Positions 27,558 to 36,075 of a stretch of DNA of 64,000 nt are shown in pieces. How positions within the stretch are numbered: the first letter of the stretch is position 1; the number at the start of each line of letters is the position of its first letter. The stretch spans positions 2,204,001-2,268,000 of the forward strand of contig NC_020505.1 in the NCBI RefSeq assembly GCF_000310245.1, written 5' to 3'. The DNA comes from Candidatus Sulfuricurvum sp. RIFRC-1. GTDB taxonomy: Bacteria > Campylobacterota > Campylobacteria > Campylobacterales > Sulfurimonadaceae. Below the pieces are notes generated by a model, which did no database searches, was not told the DNA's origin, and was given only the letters and a program-made list of their open reading frames with translations. The position numbers and the translations under genes were made by a program.

Positions 27558-28394
27558 ATGCGTTCGATTACCCTTTCTGCGTTACTCGCCACTTTTTTAT
27601 GGAGCGCCCCTATCGGCGGTGTGGCAGTATTGGTCAAAAACACCCCTATCACCCTTTTCGAGGTACAGCAAGAGATGAAACAAAGTGGCACAAACGCTAC
27701 ACAAAGTGCCGACAACTTGATTCGCAAAAAGCTTGAGCAACTCGAAGCCGGAGAGAAAAAAATCACCGTTTCCACAACCGAAATCAACGAAGAGTTAACC
27801 CGCATGGCAGCCCAAAACAACCTCTCTATGGAGCAGTTTTTAAATGCAATGCAGAGTGTACGCGGGCTCAGCGAAAAAGATCTTAAGGCCAAAGTCGAAG
27901 AGAGTATCAAAGGACAAAAGCTCTATAGCGCTATTGCATTTTCTAAAATGGGCCAACCAACGGCTGAGGAAGAAGCAGAATATTATCAACTCCATCTCGA
28001 TGAGTTTTCACGTCCTGAGAGTTTTGAGGTAACCGCCTATCTTTCTGCTTCCCAAGAAGCATTAGCAGCAAAAATTGCCGATCCGATGCGTCATGTTGAA
28101 GCCATTCAAACCAAAGACGAGTCTATCCCTTTTGGAAAAATCAATCCTCAGTTGGCTCAACTCCTGAACAAAACGCCCAATGGCAGCTTCAGCCCTATCA
28201 TCCCTAATGGGCAAAATAGTTTTATGAGCTTTTACATGCGCGATAAACTGAACGTTGTTACCGAAAATCTCGAATCGTTGCGTCCTCAAATTTCAAATGC
28301 AATTATTGGTGAAAAACGAAATCAGGTTTTGAATGACTATTTTACGCGTTTACGTCTAAGTGCGGATATAAAAGTTTTGAGATTACCGGAGTAA
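27558..28394 (+). CDS. SurA/PEB4-like periplasmic chaperone
   Basis: 278 aa. A signal peptide (ITLSALLATFLWSAPIG) is followed by a SurA N-like helical domain (TTEINEELTRMAAQNNLSM) and a parvulin-like region near residues 165-230 (FSRPESFEVTAYL, FGKINPQLAQLLNKTPNGSF). Length and layout match C. jejuni PEB4 (Cj0596), a chaperone and peptidyl-prolyl isomerase for outer-membrane proteins. AGGAGCATCAATG supports this start; an upstream in-frame start at 27420 is antisense to gltX and rejected. Confidence 0.82.
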   Translation: MRSITLSALLATFLWSAPIGGVAVLVKNTPITLFEVQQEMKQSGTNATQSADNLIRKKLEQLEAGEKKITVSTTEINEELTRMAAQNNLSMEQFLNAMQSVRGLSEKDLKAKVEESIKGQKLYSAIAFSKMGQPTAEEEAEYYQLHLDEFSRPESFEVTAYLSASQEALAAKIADPMRHVEAIQTKDESIPFGKINPQLAQLLNKTPNGSFSPIIPNGQNSFMSFYMRDKLNVVTENLESLRPQISNAIIGEKRNQVLNDYFTRLRLSADIKVLRLPE

Positions 28395-28402
28395 ATTTTG
28401 TC

Positions 28403-28465
28403 ATTCCGTGCTACGACACGGAATCTAAGTTCTTAAGAAAATAGATACCGTATCAAGTACGGTAT
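28403..28465. repeat. Paired intergenic hairpins, family A
   Basis: ATTCCGTG/CACGGAAT at 28403-28424 and ATACCGTA/TACGGTAT at 28445-28465, bordered by GTC on the left and GAC on the right. Same design as 22204-22250 and the single hairpin at 8625. Located between convergent genes. Confidence 0.7.
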
Positions 28466-28478
28466 GACGAGGAGGGGA

Positions 28479-29819
28479 TTACCCCTGATAGTTTTCGAGG
28501 TATTTGGTATCGAAGTTATTGTTGATAAAATCGGGGTTTTGCATCATTTTTGCATGAAAAGGGATCGTTGTTCGAATCCCCGTAATCGTAAATTCGCTCA
28601 ATGCACGGTGCATCCGTGCAATCGCTTCATCACGATCTTTTCCGTAAACAATAAGCTTTCCGATCATTGAGTCATACGTCGAGGGGACGATATAACCCGC
28701 ATGAGCATGAGTATCAATACGAACATTACGTCCGCCCGGAGCGATCCACTGAGTGATTTTTCCCGGACTTGGCAAGAATTTAATAGGGTCTTCTGCTGTA
28801 ATACGACACTCGATTGAATGCCCAGTGAGGACAACGCTCTCTTGTGATGGAAGAGCTTCTCCCTCAGCAACACGTATCATCATCTCGATCAAATCCAAAC
28901 CGCTTACCATCTCAGAAACAGTATGCTCTACCTGAAGACGGGTATTCATCTCCATAAAATAGAACTTTTTATCGGCATCAAGAAGATATTCAAATGTCCC
29001 TGCGCCCTCGTATTTAATATACTTGGTAGCACGAACCGCTGACGCGTGTAATTCAGCACGAATTTCAGGGGTTAGGGCAACGGCGGGTGATTCTTCGATC
29101 AGCTTTTGGTGACGACGCTGCATGGAACAGTCACGCTCACCGATATGTAATACATTTCCATGGCTGTCGGCAATCACTTGTACTTCAATATGGCGAGGAT
29201 TTTTAATGAATTTCTCCATGTAAATCGTGCCGTCACCGAATGCGCCGATCGCTTCCGCTTCTGCCGCTAAAAATGCGTTTTCAATATAACTTTCATCTTC
29301 GACAACGCGCATCCCGCGTCCGCCGCCGCCGGCTGCCGCTTTGAGGATAACCGGATAACCGACCTCTTTGGCGCGAACTTTTGCTTCGGCGATATCTTTG
29401 ATAGCGCCATCAGATCCCGGAACAACCGGAACACCTGCGGCGATCATGACATCTTTCGCTTTGGATTTATCGGACATCATCACCATAACTTCAGGAGTCG
29501 GCCCGATAAATTTAATTCCGTGATGGGTACAAATCTCAACAAAATGTTGATTTTCACTCAAAAATCCGTAACCCGGAAATACCGCGTCACATCCGCTAAT
29601 TTCACACGCAGCAATAATTGCGGGGATATTGAGGTAACTTTGAGAACTTGGAGCCCCGCCGATACAAATCGCCGCATCCGCAAGTTTAAGATAGGAAGCC
29701 TCTTTATCAGCAGTCGAATAAACTGCTACTGCTTCTTTCCCCATCTCTTTGATTGTTCGGATGGCACGCAGAGCGATTTCGCCCCGATTGGCCACTAATA
29801 TACGTTTGATTTCCGCCAT
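28479..29819 (-). CDS. accC: Acetyl-CoA carboxylase, biotin carboxylase subunit
   Basis: 446 aa ATP-grasp enzyme. RILVANRGEIALRAIR at the N terminus, the glycine-rich KAAAGGGGRGM ATP loop, MQRRHQKLIEESP and FMEMNTRLQVEH active-site motifs are intact. It carboxylates biotin on AccB at the start of fatty-acid synthesis. It follows accB by 2 bases in an accB-accC operon. Complete and of standard length. Confidence 0.98.
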   Translation of the reverse strand: MAEIKRILVANRGEIALRAIRTIKEMGKEAVAVYSTADKEASYLKLADAAICIGGAPSSQSYLNIPAIIAACEISGCDAVFPGYGFLSENQHFVEICTHHGIKFIGPTPEVMVMMSDKSKAKDVMIAAGVPVVPGSDGAIKDIAEAKVRAKEVGYPVILKAAAGGGGRGMRVVEDESYIENAFLAAEAEAIGAFGDGTIYMEKFIKNPRHIEVQVIADSHGNVLHIGERDCSMQRRHQKLIEESPAVALTPEIRAELHASAVRATKYIKYEGAGTFEYLLDADKKFYFMEMNTRLQVEHTVSEMVSGLDLIEMMIRVAEGEALPSQESVVLTGHSIECRITAEDPIKFLPSPGKITQWIAPGGRNVRIDTHAHAGYIVPSTYDSMIGKLIVYGKDRDEAIARMHRALSEFTITGIRTTIPFHAKMMQNPDFINNNFDTKYLENYQG

Positions 29820-29821
29820 GA

Positions 29822-30268
29822 TTAGAGTTTCTCGACCGCGAAAAGTGGCATATCGTATTCAACCGCTTGAGAATCAGAAACAAGAATGCTTACAATTTTA
29901 CAATCGAACTCAGCCTCAAGTTCATTCATAATTTTCATCGCTTCAAGAATACCGATGACTTGACCTTTTTTTACACGGTCGCCCACTTTGACAAAGGGAG
30001 CTGAATCAGGAGAAGGAGAGCCATAAAATGTCCCGACCATTGGGGAAACGATCATGTCGCCAGTATGCACAGGAGCTGCTGCTTCAACGGCTACAGGTGC
30101 TGCAACTGCAGTCGTAGCAACCGCTATAGGTGCTGCCATTACCGGTGCTGCAACAACACCGATATTTTTTTCAAGTTCAATCGAAAAAGCGTCTTGAGTA
30201 ATTTTTAATTTTGAAAGAGTACTTGCGTCAAACTCTTGCAAAAGTGCTTTGATTTGTTTCATATCCAT
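29822..30268 (-). CDS. accB: Acetyl-CoA carboxylase, biotin carboxyl carrier protein
   Basis: 148 aa. N-terminal domain, an Ala/Pro/Val-rich flexible linker (about residues 35-70) and a C-terminal lipoyl-type domain with the biotinylated lysine in EAMKIMNE. It carries carboxybiotin from AccC to the carboxyltransferase. Divergent from dcd; the 70-base gap holds both promoters, including TATACT at 30306-30311 on the dcd side. Confidence 0.97.
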   Translation of the reverse strand: MDMKQIKALLQEFDASTLSKLKITQDAFSIELEKNIGVVAAPVMAAPIAVATTAVAAPVAVEAAAPVHTGDMIVSPMVGTFYGSPSPDSAPFVKVGDRVKKGQVIGILEAMKIMNELEAEFDCKIVSILVSDSQAVEYDMPLFAVEKL

Positions 30269-30341
30269 CGGAAAATGCTCCTAAAAGTAGGGTAATAGAT
30301 GTGTTATACTACCACAAATAAAATTAACAACGGATATGAAG

Positions 30342-30902
30342 ATGGGTCTCAAAAGCGACGGATGGATTCGAGAAAAGGCATTAAATGAGGGGATGATCTC
30401 CCCATTTTGCGAAGATCAAGTGGGTGTAGGAGTCGTCAGTTACGGCCTTAGTTCGTACGGTTACGATATCCGAGTGACGAATGAATTTAAGATTTTTACC
30501 AATCTTAATTCTACGGTTGTTGACCCAAAACATTTCGACGATATGAATGTTGTTGATTTCACGGGTGACGTCTGTATCGTCCCGCCAAACTCCTTTGCAT
30601 TGGCTCGCACGGTAGAATATTTTAAAATTCCTCGTGACGTTTTAGCCATCTGTTTGGGCAAATCGACCTATGCACGCTGCGGCATTATCGTAAATGTCAC
30701 CCCTTTTGAACCGGAATTCGAAGGACATATCACCATTGAAATCTCGAATACTACCCCTCTTCCGGCTAAAATCTATGCCAATGAGGGGATTGCACAAGTG
30801 CTCTTTTTACAAGGAGATGAGATGTGCGAAACCAGCTATAAAGATAAAAGCGGTAAATACCAAGGGCAAGAGGGGATCACCCTTCCACGGATTTTAAATT
30901 AA
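30342..30902 (+). CDS. dcd: dCTP deaminase
   Basis: 186 aa trimeric dUTPase-fold enzyme that turns dCTP into dUTP for thymidylate synthesis. Seen: [40 protein letters not shown]-type core (broken here for length) with the catalytic Glu, and the C-terminal [11 protein letters not shown]. Two in-frame ATG codons (30336, 30342) are possible; the second matches relatives that start MGLKSD. Confidence 0.95.
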   Translation: MGLKSDGWIREKALNEGMISPFCEDQVGVGVVSYGLSSYGYDIRVTNEFKIFTNLNSTVVDPKHFDDMNVVDFTGDVCIVPPNSFALARTVEYFKIPRDVLAICLGKSTYARCGIIVNVTPFEPEFEGHITIEISNTTPLPAKIYANEGIAQVLFLQGDEMCETSYKDKSGKYQGQEGITLPRILN

Positions 30903-30944
30903 GTAGTGGTACAATTGCGATAAATTTCCACGCAAGGACACTGA

Positions 30945-31181
30945 ATGTTGCACGAATACCGTGATGTAATCACCCACATAAAACAAAATGATGCGGCAAA
31001 TGCCCACTTTTTGAAAATTTTTGATCGCCATAACGATCTTGATAACCAAATTGCTAAAGCTGAGAGCGGTGAAGTACCGATGAGCGATGTTGAACTTGAA
31101 AATCTTAAAAAAGAAAAATTGTTGCTTAAAGACGAAGCGTATGCAATGATTATCGAATACAAAAAAGCCAATAACCTCTAA
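30945..31181 (+). CDS. DUF465 (YdcH-like) small protein
   Basis: 78 aa, two helices forming a hairpin: HFLKIFDRHNDLDNQIAKAE then LENLKKEKLLLKDEAYAMI. This matches DUF465/YdcH, a widespread small protein family without a settled function. A terminator hairpin follows at 31191, so it ends a short transcript. Confidence 0.85.
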   Translation: MLHEYRDVITHIKQNDAANAHFLKIFDRHNDLDNQIAKAESGEVPMSDVELENLKKEKLLLKDEAYAMIIEYKKANNL

Positions 31182-31190
31182 ATTTTGCTC

Positions 31191-31209
31191 AATCCCCACT
31201 CTGGGGATT
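31191..31209 (+). terminator. Intrinsic terminator after DUF465
   Basis: AATCCCC and GGGGATT pair around ACTCT, followed by TTTCCTC. It begins 10 bases past the stop codon. Stem of seven with a modest T-run. Confidence 0.7.
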
Positions 31210-31301
31210 TTCCTCATCTCTATTTTATTTCTGTTGATTTACTTTTTAGCTTTAAATGGATACGATTTACTTTTTCGTGAACTCACCTAAGAGGTACTTG
31301 A

Positions 31302-31823
31302 ATGATATCCACCACTTCGTATGCCGCACTGGCCGAATTTGGCCGTTCTTTGCTCAAGCGTCCGACACTTTCCGAGGGGCTGCCCCTGATCTCGGAGTAT
31401 GCAAAACAAGTCAGCGGAGCTGAGAGATGCTCTATTTTTATCTATAACCAAAAAATCGAGATGCTCTGGACCACCCTAGCCGATGGTGTTGAAAAGATAA
31501 TGGTTCACAAAGACGATGGCATTGTAGGAAGTACCCTTAAAGAGGGAAAACCTATTTTGGTGAACAACCCTTATGAGGATGATCGCTTTTTCCATGCTGT
31601 CGATAACAAAACCGGATTTGTAACGGAAAATATTGCCTCTATTCCTATTTTTGACTCCAATCGTCATGTTATCGGTGTCTTTCAGCTTCTGAATAAACTC
31701 GGTGGCTTTACCCGAGAAGATGCTAAATTTATGATTTTTTTCGCCCACTATATCAGCGGTTACTTAGAGCTTGCAATGCTATTCGATGATGAAGCGACAC
31801 TACTCAACAAGGGGATAGAATGA
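31302..31823 (+). CDS. GAF domain protein (first of a pair)
   Basis: 173 aa made of one GAF domain: GAERCSIFIYNQ near residue 45, DDGIVGSTLKEGKPILVNNPYEDDRF near 75-100 and VIGVFQLLNK near 125. GAF domains bind small ligands, chromophores or cyclic nucleotides. There is no output domain. The stop overlaps the next gene's start by 4 bases (ATGA), and the two proteins are clearly related, suggesting they act as a heterodimer or that the pair arose by duplication. Confidence 0.85.
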   Translation: MISTTSYAALAEFGRSLLKRPTLSEGLPLISEYAKQVSGAERCSIFIYNQKIEMLWTTLADGVEKIMVHKDDGIVGSTLKEGKPILVNNPYEDDRFFHAVDNKTGFVTENIASIPIFDSNRHVIGVFQLLNKLGGFTREDAKFMIFFAHYISGYLELAMLFDDEATLLNKGIE

Positions 31824-32314
31824 GTTTAAAAATCTATGAACGAATCGCCGATTTCGGCAAACGGCTCAGTCATTTGAACCATATTGAAGAGACTTTGCCG
31901 TCAATATCCGAAGAAGCAAAAGCCATCGTCAGTGCAGAGCGGTGCTCTATTTTTATCGTGGATCAAAGCGGTGGAATGCTCTGGACAAAACTAAGTGATG
32001 GAATCGGCCGGATTGCGATCGGTATCGATTCGGGAATCGTCGGGGACACCGTTCATAAAAAAACAGCGCAACTCGTCAATAATCCGTATGAAGACAGCCG
32101 TTTTTTAGCCAAAATCGATGAAAAAAGTGGTTTCGTGACCCGAAATATCCTCGCTGTTCCCATCTTTAACTCGCGTCAAGAAGTAATCGGTGTCATTCAA
32201 CTCCTCAATAAATACCACGGTGATTTTACTGAAAATGATGAAGGGATTATGAGCTTCTTTGCCAACTATATCAGCGGAACATTGGAATTGGCACTACTCA
32301 TGGAGAAAAAATAA
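31820..32314 (+). CDS. GAF domain protein (second of a pair)
   Basis: 164 aa, one GAF domain with the same blocks as its neighbour: SAERCSIFIVDQ, DSGIVGDTVHKKTAQLVNNPYEDSRF (quoted in part elsewhere) and VIGVIQLLNKY. Roughly half of aligned residues are identical to the upstream gene by eye. Coupled by ATGA overlap. No kinase, cyclase or DNA-binding part is attached, so the partner that reads its signal is unknown. Confidence 0.85.
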   Translation: MSLKIYERIADFGKRLSHLNHIEETLPSISEEAKAIVSAERCSIFIVDQSGGMLWTKLSDGIGRIAIGIDSGIVGDTVHKKTAQLVNNPYEDSRFLAKIDEKSGFVTRNILAVPIFNSRQEVIGVIQLLNKYHGDFTENDEGIMSFFANYISGTLELALLMEKK

Positions 32315-32328
32315 ACTCTTAGTAACGG

Positions 32329-32355
32329 TTCGCCCTGAGCCGGTCGAAGGGTGAA
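32329..32355. repeat. Dispersed intergenic hairpin, family B
   Basis: TTCGCCCT and AGGGTGAA arms (G-T pairs allowed) around GAGCCGGTCGA. Shares GTTCGCCCTGAG with 8674-8701 and resembles a widespread bacterial intergenic repeat. Located 15 bases past the second GAF gene, where it may end transcription. Confidence 0.65.
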
Positions 32356-32458
32356 TATAATTTAATATTTTTTATTTCAAATTGCCATATTTTTTATCTT
32401 CTTCATCGGGTAATGTACAATCGCACAATAGTATCCTGCACGATGATGAGGATTTGCC

Positions 32459-33334
32459 GTGAATGAAATTTCTATCATAGACGAACACAACATCCAAAAC
32501 AAAATCTACACTCTTCGCGGATTACAAGTGATGTTGGACAGAGATTTGGCAGAGTTGTATGGGGTGGAGACAAAAGTTTTTAATCAAGCCATCAAACGCA
32601 ATAGTGAGCGATTCCCCTCTGATTTTATGTTTCAACTGACGAAAGATGAGTTGGAGAATTGGAGGTCACAATTTGTGACTTCCAATAAAGAGAAAATGGG
32701 ACTTAGAAGAGCACCCTATGCCTTTACAGAACAAGGTGTTTCGATGCTCAGTGCTATTTTAAAGAGTCCGACGGCAGTGGACATGAGTGTAAAAATCATA
32801 CGAACCTTTGTTACCATGCGCAAATTTATTTCCCATAATGGGGTGCTGTTTCAAAAAATCGATACGATTGAGCAAAAGCTTTTAAAGCATGATGCAAAAT
32901 TCAATCAACTTTTTAGTGCAATCGAATCCAAAGATCTACGACCTGATTATGGAATATTTTATGAAAATCAGATTTTCGATGCTTATGTGTTTGTTAGTGA
33001 TCTGATCAAAAGTGCCAAAAGATCCATTGTCCTCATCGATAATTATGTGGATGAGAGTGTGTTGGTTCTGTTAACCAAAAGAGCCGATGGTTGCAAAGCG
33101 ACCATTTACACGAAAATGATTACTTCACAACTCTCACTTGATCTCAAAAAACACAATGCCCAATATCCACCCATACAGATCAAAGAGTTTTCCGCATCAC
33201 ATGATCGTTTTTTGATCCTCGATGACGAGGAGATATATCATATCGGTGCAAGTCTCAAAGATTTGGGTAAAAAGTGGTTTGCATTTTCGAAGTTTGAAAA
33301 AGGCTCCATTGAAATGTTGGGGAAATTACAATAA
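32459..33334 (+). CDS. ORF6N-domain protein with degenerate PLD-like half-domain, second copy
   Basis: 291 aa, related along its whole length to the gene at 7468. ORF6N part: IYTLRGLQVMLDRDLAELYGV, RFPSDFMFQL, YAFTEQGVSMLSAILKS. C-terminal part: DAYVFVSDLIKSAKRSIVLI, ASHDRFLILD (HxRx4D) and HIGASLKDLGKKW. GTG start preceded by GAGGA. It is AT-rich, stands alone between a repeat and asnB, and its last 9 bases overlap the asnB 3' end on the opposite strand. It has one in-frame palindrome where the other copy has three. Function unknown. Confidence 0.85.
   Translation: MNEISIIDEHNIQNKIYTLRGLQVMLDRDLAELYGVETKVFNQAIKRNSERFPSDFMFQLTKDELENWRSQFVTSNKEKMGLRRAPYAFTEQGVSMLSAILKSPTAVDMSVKIIRTFVTMRKFISHNGVLFQKIDTIEQKLLKHDAKFNQLFSAIESKDLRPDYGIFYENQIFDAYVFVSDLIKSAKRSIVLIDNYVDESVLVLLTKRADGCKATIYTKMITSQLSLDLKKHNAQYPPIQIKEFSASHDRFLILDDEEIYHIGASLKDLGKKWFAFSKFEKGSIEMLGKLQ
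32661..32683. repeat. Single in-frame palindrome in second ORF6N gene
   Basis: GGAGGTCACAA and TTGTGACTTCC flank one central base; two mismatched positions. It encodes WRSQFVTS, the counterpart of the tripled unit at 8128-8232. Confidence 0.7.
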
Positions 33335-35131
33335 CTCCCTCTTAATCCAATGACTGAGGACATAAAGTCCCCATACGTGTTGTTTAAATTTTCCTCGACG
33401 GGCCAAATCCAGATATTCTTCAATCACTTCGGGATAAAATAATCCCGTTTTATCATTCACTTCCCGTATCAATTCCAGACGTTCCGAGGCAATCAACCAC
33501 TCCATATACGGGTTGGCAAACCCTTTTTTACGACGATTAATGATCTCATCACTCAGATAATTTCGAGCAACCTGCTTTAGCAATGTTTTAGTTTGCCCAT
33601 TTCCGATACGTAATACAGGATCAATACTTAAAACGGTTTCCGCCAAAGTATGATCCAAAAACGGGGTTCGCGCTTCAATCGTATGTGCCATCGAAACCCG
33701 ATCAAGCTTAGCGAGAAAGTGTTCACCCACAAAGAGTTTCAGATCGATCATGCTGTACCACATACTCGGATCATTGTGTCCGCTTTGTTCAAATATTTCA
33801 CGATACTCTTGCAAAAATCGGAGTGATTCATTATCCCGAACATTACGACGTAACAATTTGTTTTGCTGTAAATCGGTAAATTTTTCTCCCGAAGTTCTAA
33901 AAAGCAATGACTCATCAAAAACCCGTTTGTACCATTCCCACTCACGGTTCATCGAAAAATGGCTGTGAAAATATTTTTTGAGCCAGTTTTTATGGTGCAA
34001 AGAAGCCGCTTTTTCGATATCGAAATATTCAAAATATTGCCGATATCCTAAAAAAAGTTCATCTGAGCCTTCGCCGCTTAAGACGACTTTATACCCTTGC
34101 GAGCCGATTTTTTTCATCAACAAGCTGAGCGGCAATGCGGCAGGATCATTGAGCGGTTCATCCATGTGAATCAATAGTTCGTCCAGATGCTCGTGAAAAT
34201 CATTCTGTGAAATAATGACTTCCGTATGCTCAAGCCCAAGATATTCCGCTGTAATAGCAGCGTTTACCCGCTCATCATACGCACCGTATTCATCGTATCC
34301 AAGGGTAAAGACGGGGAGTTTTTTACCCTGACGTGCCGCAATCGCACAAATCATAGCACTGTCCAATCCACCTGAAAGCAATGCCGCAACGGGTACGTTC
34401 GTATCAAGCCTTGCACCGACAGAACGGTACAGTTCTTCTTCAATACGTTCTAATGCTTCATTCCTATCGCTTATCATCGGAAATGACCTCTCCAACACAT
34501 TATAATAACGATGCTTTGTCACCTTATTGTGTTCATAGCAGAGCCACTCACCACTCTCTAATTTTTCTATACCCTGATAAAATGTATGCGGCGGTGTCGG
34601 AGCTAAAAAAGAGAGATACGAATGGAGCGCTTCATCGTTCATTCGAACCGAGGATAAAAAAGGTTTAATCGCTTTTATCTCCGAAGCAAACACCAATGTG
34701 TCCGTGTTTTGATGATAGAACAAGGGCTTCTTTCCGAATCGATCACGGACGAGATAAAGCTTATCCCCATCGATCAAAGCGAATGCAAACATCCCCTCCA
34801 GATGATTTACGCATGCAATCCCCCATCGTTCATACGCGGCTAAAATCACTTCAGTATCGCTGTCCGTCTCCCAATGTGTAAGATGCAGTGTTTCCCGAAG
34901 TGCCGTATGATTATAGATTTCACCGTTAAAACTGATAAGGACTCGACCTCTGCGCATCGGCTGATGAGACCGTGCATGCGCATCGGTAATCGAAAGACGC
35001 TGGTGCGACAGAAAGTATCCCTCCCCTTCCACAATGCCGCAATGATCCCGTCCGCGATGCGCTAATCTCTTTAAGGCTTCACGTGCTTTGGAAGGAGAGT
35101 AGTCACCGATAATTCCAAATACTCCGCACAC
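33326..35131 (-). CDS. asnB: Asparagine synthase (glutamine-hydrolysing)
   Basis: 601 aa. MCGVFG gives the Cys2 glutaminase nucleophile, LAHRGRD and SFNGEIYNH belong to the N-terminal amidotransferase domain, and VAALLSGGLDSAM is the PPi loop of the synthetase domain, followed by SGEGSDELFLGY. In Campylobacterota such AsnB paralogues often sit in surface-polysaccharide loci and amidate sugars; here the neighbours are unrelated, so plain asparagine synthesis is as likely. Complete. Confidence 0.92.
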   Translation of the reverse strand: MCGVFGIIGDYSPSKAREALKRLAHRGRDHCGIVEGEGYFLSHQRLSITDAHARSHQPMRRGRVLISFNGEIYNHTALRETLHLTHWETDSDTEVILAAYERWGIACVNHLEGMFAFALIDGDKLYLVRDRFGKKPLFYHQNTDTLVFASEIKAIKPFLSSVRMNDEALHSYLSFLAPTPPHTFYQGIEKLESGEWLCYEHNKVTKHRYYNVLERSFPMISDRNEALERIEEELYRSVGARLDTNVPVAALLSGGLDSAMICAIAARQGKKLPVFTLGYDEYGAYDERVNAAITAEYLGLEHTEVIISQNDFHEHLDELLIHMDEPLNDPAALPLSLLMKKIGSQGYKVVLSGEGSDELFLGYRQYFEYFDIEKAASLHHKNWLKKYFHSHFSMNREWEWYKRVFDESLLFRTSGEKFTDLQQNKLLRRNVRDNESLRFLQEYREIFEQSGHNDPSMWYSMIDLKLFVGEHFLAKLDRVSMAHTIEARTPFLDHTLAETVLSIDPVLRIGNGQTKTLLKQVARNYLSDEIINRRKKGFANPYMEWLIASERLELIREVNDKTGLFYPEVIEEYLDLARRGKFKQHVWGLYVLSHWIKRELL

Positions 35132-35202
35132 GTGAAACCTTTTTTTTCACAATTATACGCTATCATAACCCAACCATAAGTACGCGTGAGTGAGCAAAAT
35201 TG

Positions 35203-36072
35203 ATGATACCTCTTTCTATATCTCAAAAACAAGTAGTTATGAACTTTTTTGAAGATGATATTAAACTCGTAAAAAAATATTTTAATGCTATCGGTTTTGA
35301 TTTTGACGAAGATTTTCGATTCGATGTTTTTAAAGAGTTCATCTACTCCGCCGCCGGAATGTTTAAAGATATCGACACCACCATCTACAATCAAGAACTT
35401 ATCAGTAAATTTAACACCATCCGCTACCTGAGCGAACGCTACAACGATTTTGAGCAACGAACCAACATTGCCCAGCGTGTCTATACAAAAAACTTTTTAC
35501 TCGCACAAGAGGGGTATGTTGAGCAAAAGCATCAATTTGAACTCCTCAAAGCGGAACTTCAAATGCTCATTACTAAAGAACAAGGGCTAAGCGCTAAACG
35601 TGAAGTGATGGAACTACAATTCAAACAAGATGTCGATTCCATCGCCAATAAAGATGAGTATGAAAATGAGCTCAAAAAAGTACGCCGAGACCAAGTTGAT
35701 ACTATCCATATTATCGGAAGCCATCGGCATGAGCTCGAAGAGATACAAGAGAGACTAAAAACATTCGAAGAGGCCCATAAAGAGGAATTCTTACGTTACT
35801 TTAACGAGGTCAAAGAAAAACTTACCTATCAATTTAGCGAATCTCTCAACTTCTTCGGATATGAATTCAATCAAGCACTTTTTCTCAATTCCGAACGCTC
35901 AACACTGATCCAAAAATTTAAAACTGAAGCCGGAATACAAGGGAGCATAAATTTGTGCAAATACGTCGAATATTACCTGCGCAACGTCGTTCCCGAAGCC
36001 CTTTCCGATGCAGGGCATAAAGAACGTCTTTTAAATGCAAAACGATACTGTGACCGTGTGGGGAAAAAATGA
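35203..36072 (+). CDS. Unknown helical protein with central coiled coil
   Basis: About 289 aa, not recognised. The first 100 residues are mixed and acidic (FFEDDIKLVKKYFNAIGFDF), residues 105-215 are strongly charged coiled coil (KREVMELQFKQ, RHELEEIQERLKTFEEA), and the last 75 are mixed (FSESLNFFGYEF, CKYVEYYLRNVVPEAL). No signal peptide or membrane helix. The first in-frame codon is TTG at 35200; I use the ATG after it. Its 3' end nearly meets ilvD, convergent, three bases apart. Probably a cytoplasmic structural or regulatory protein. Confidence 0.65.
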   Translation: MIPLSISQKQVVMNFFEDDIKLVKKYFNAIGFDFDEDFRFDVFKEFIYSAAGMFKDIDTTIYNQELISKFNTIRYLSERYNDFEQRTNIAQRVYTKNFLLAQEGYVEQKHQFELLKAELQMLITKEQGLSAKREVMELQFKQDVDSIANKDEYENELKKVRRDQVDTIHIIGSHRHELEEIQERLKTFEEAHKEEFLRYFNEVKEKLTYQFSESLNFFGYEFNQALFLNSERSTLIQKFKTEAGIQGSINLCKYVEYYLRNVVPEALSDAGHKERLLNAKRYCDRVGKK

Positions 36073-36075
36073 GAC

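Noticed and set aside
27467-27910. Upstream extension of gltX by 148 codons
   Set aside because: Antisense to the SurA-like gene; GluRS proteins begin at the MVVTRFAPSPTG position, and the extension has no homology by eye.
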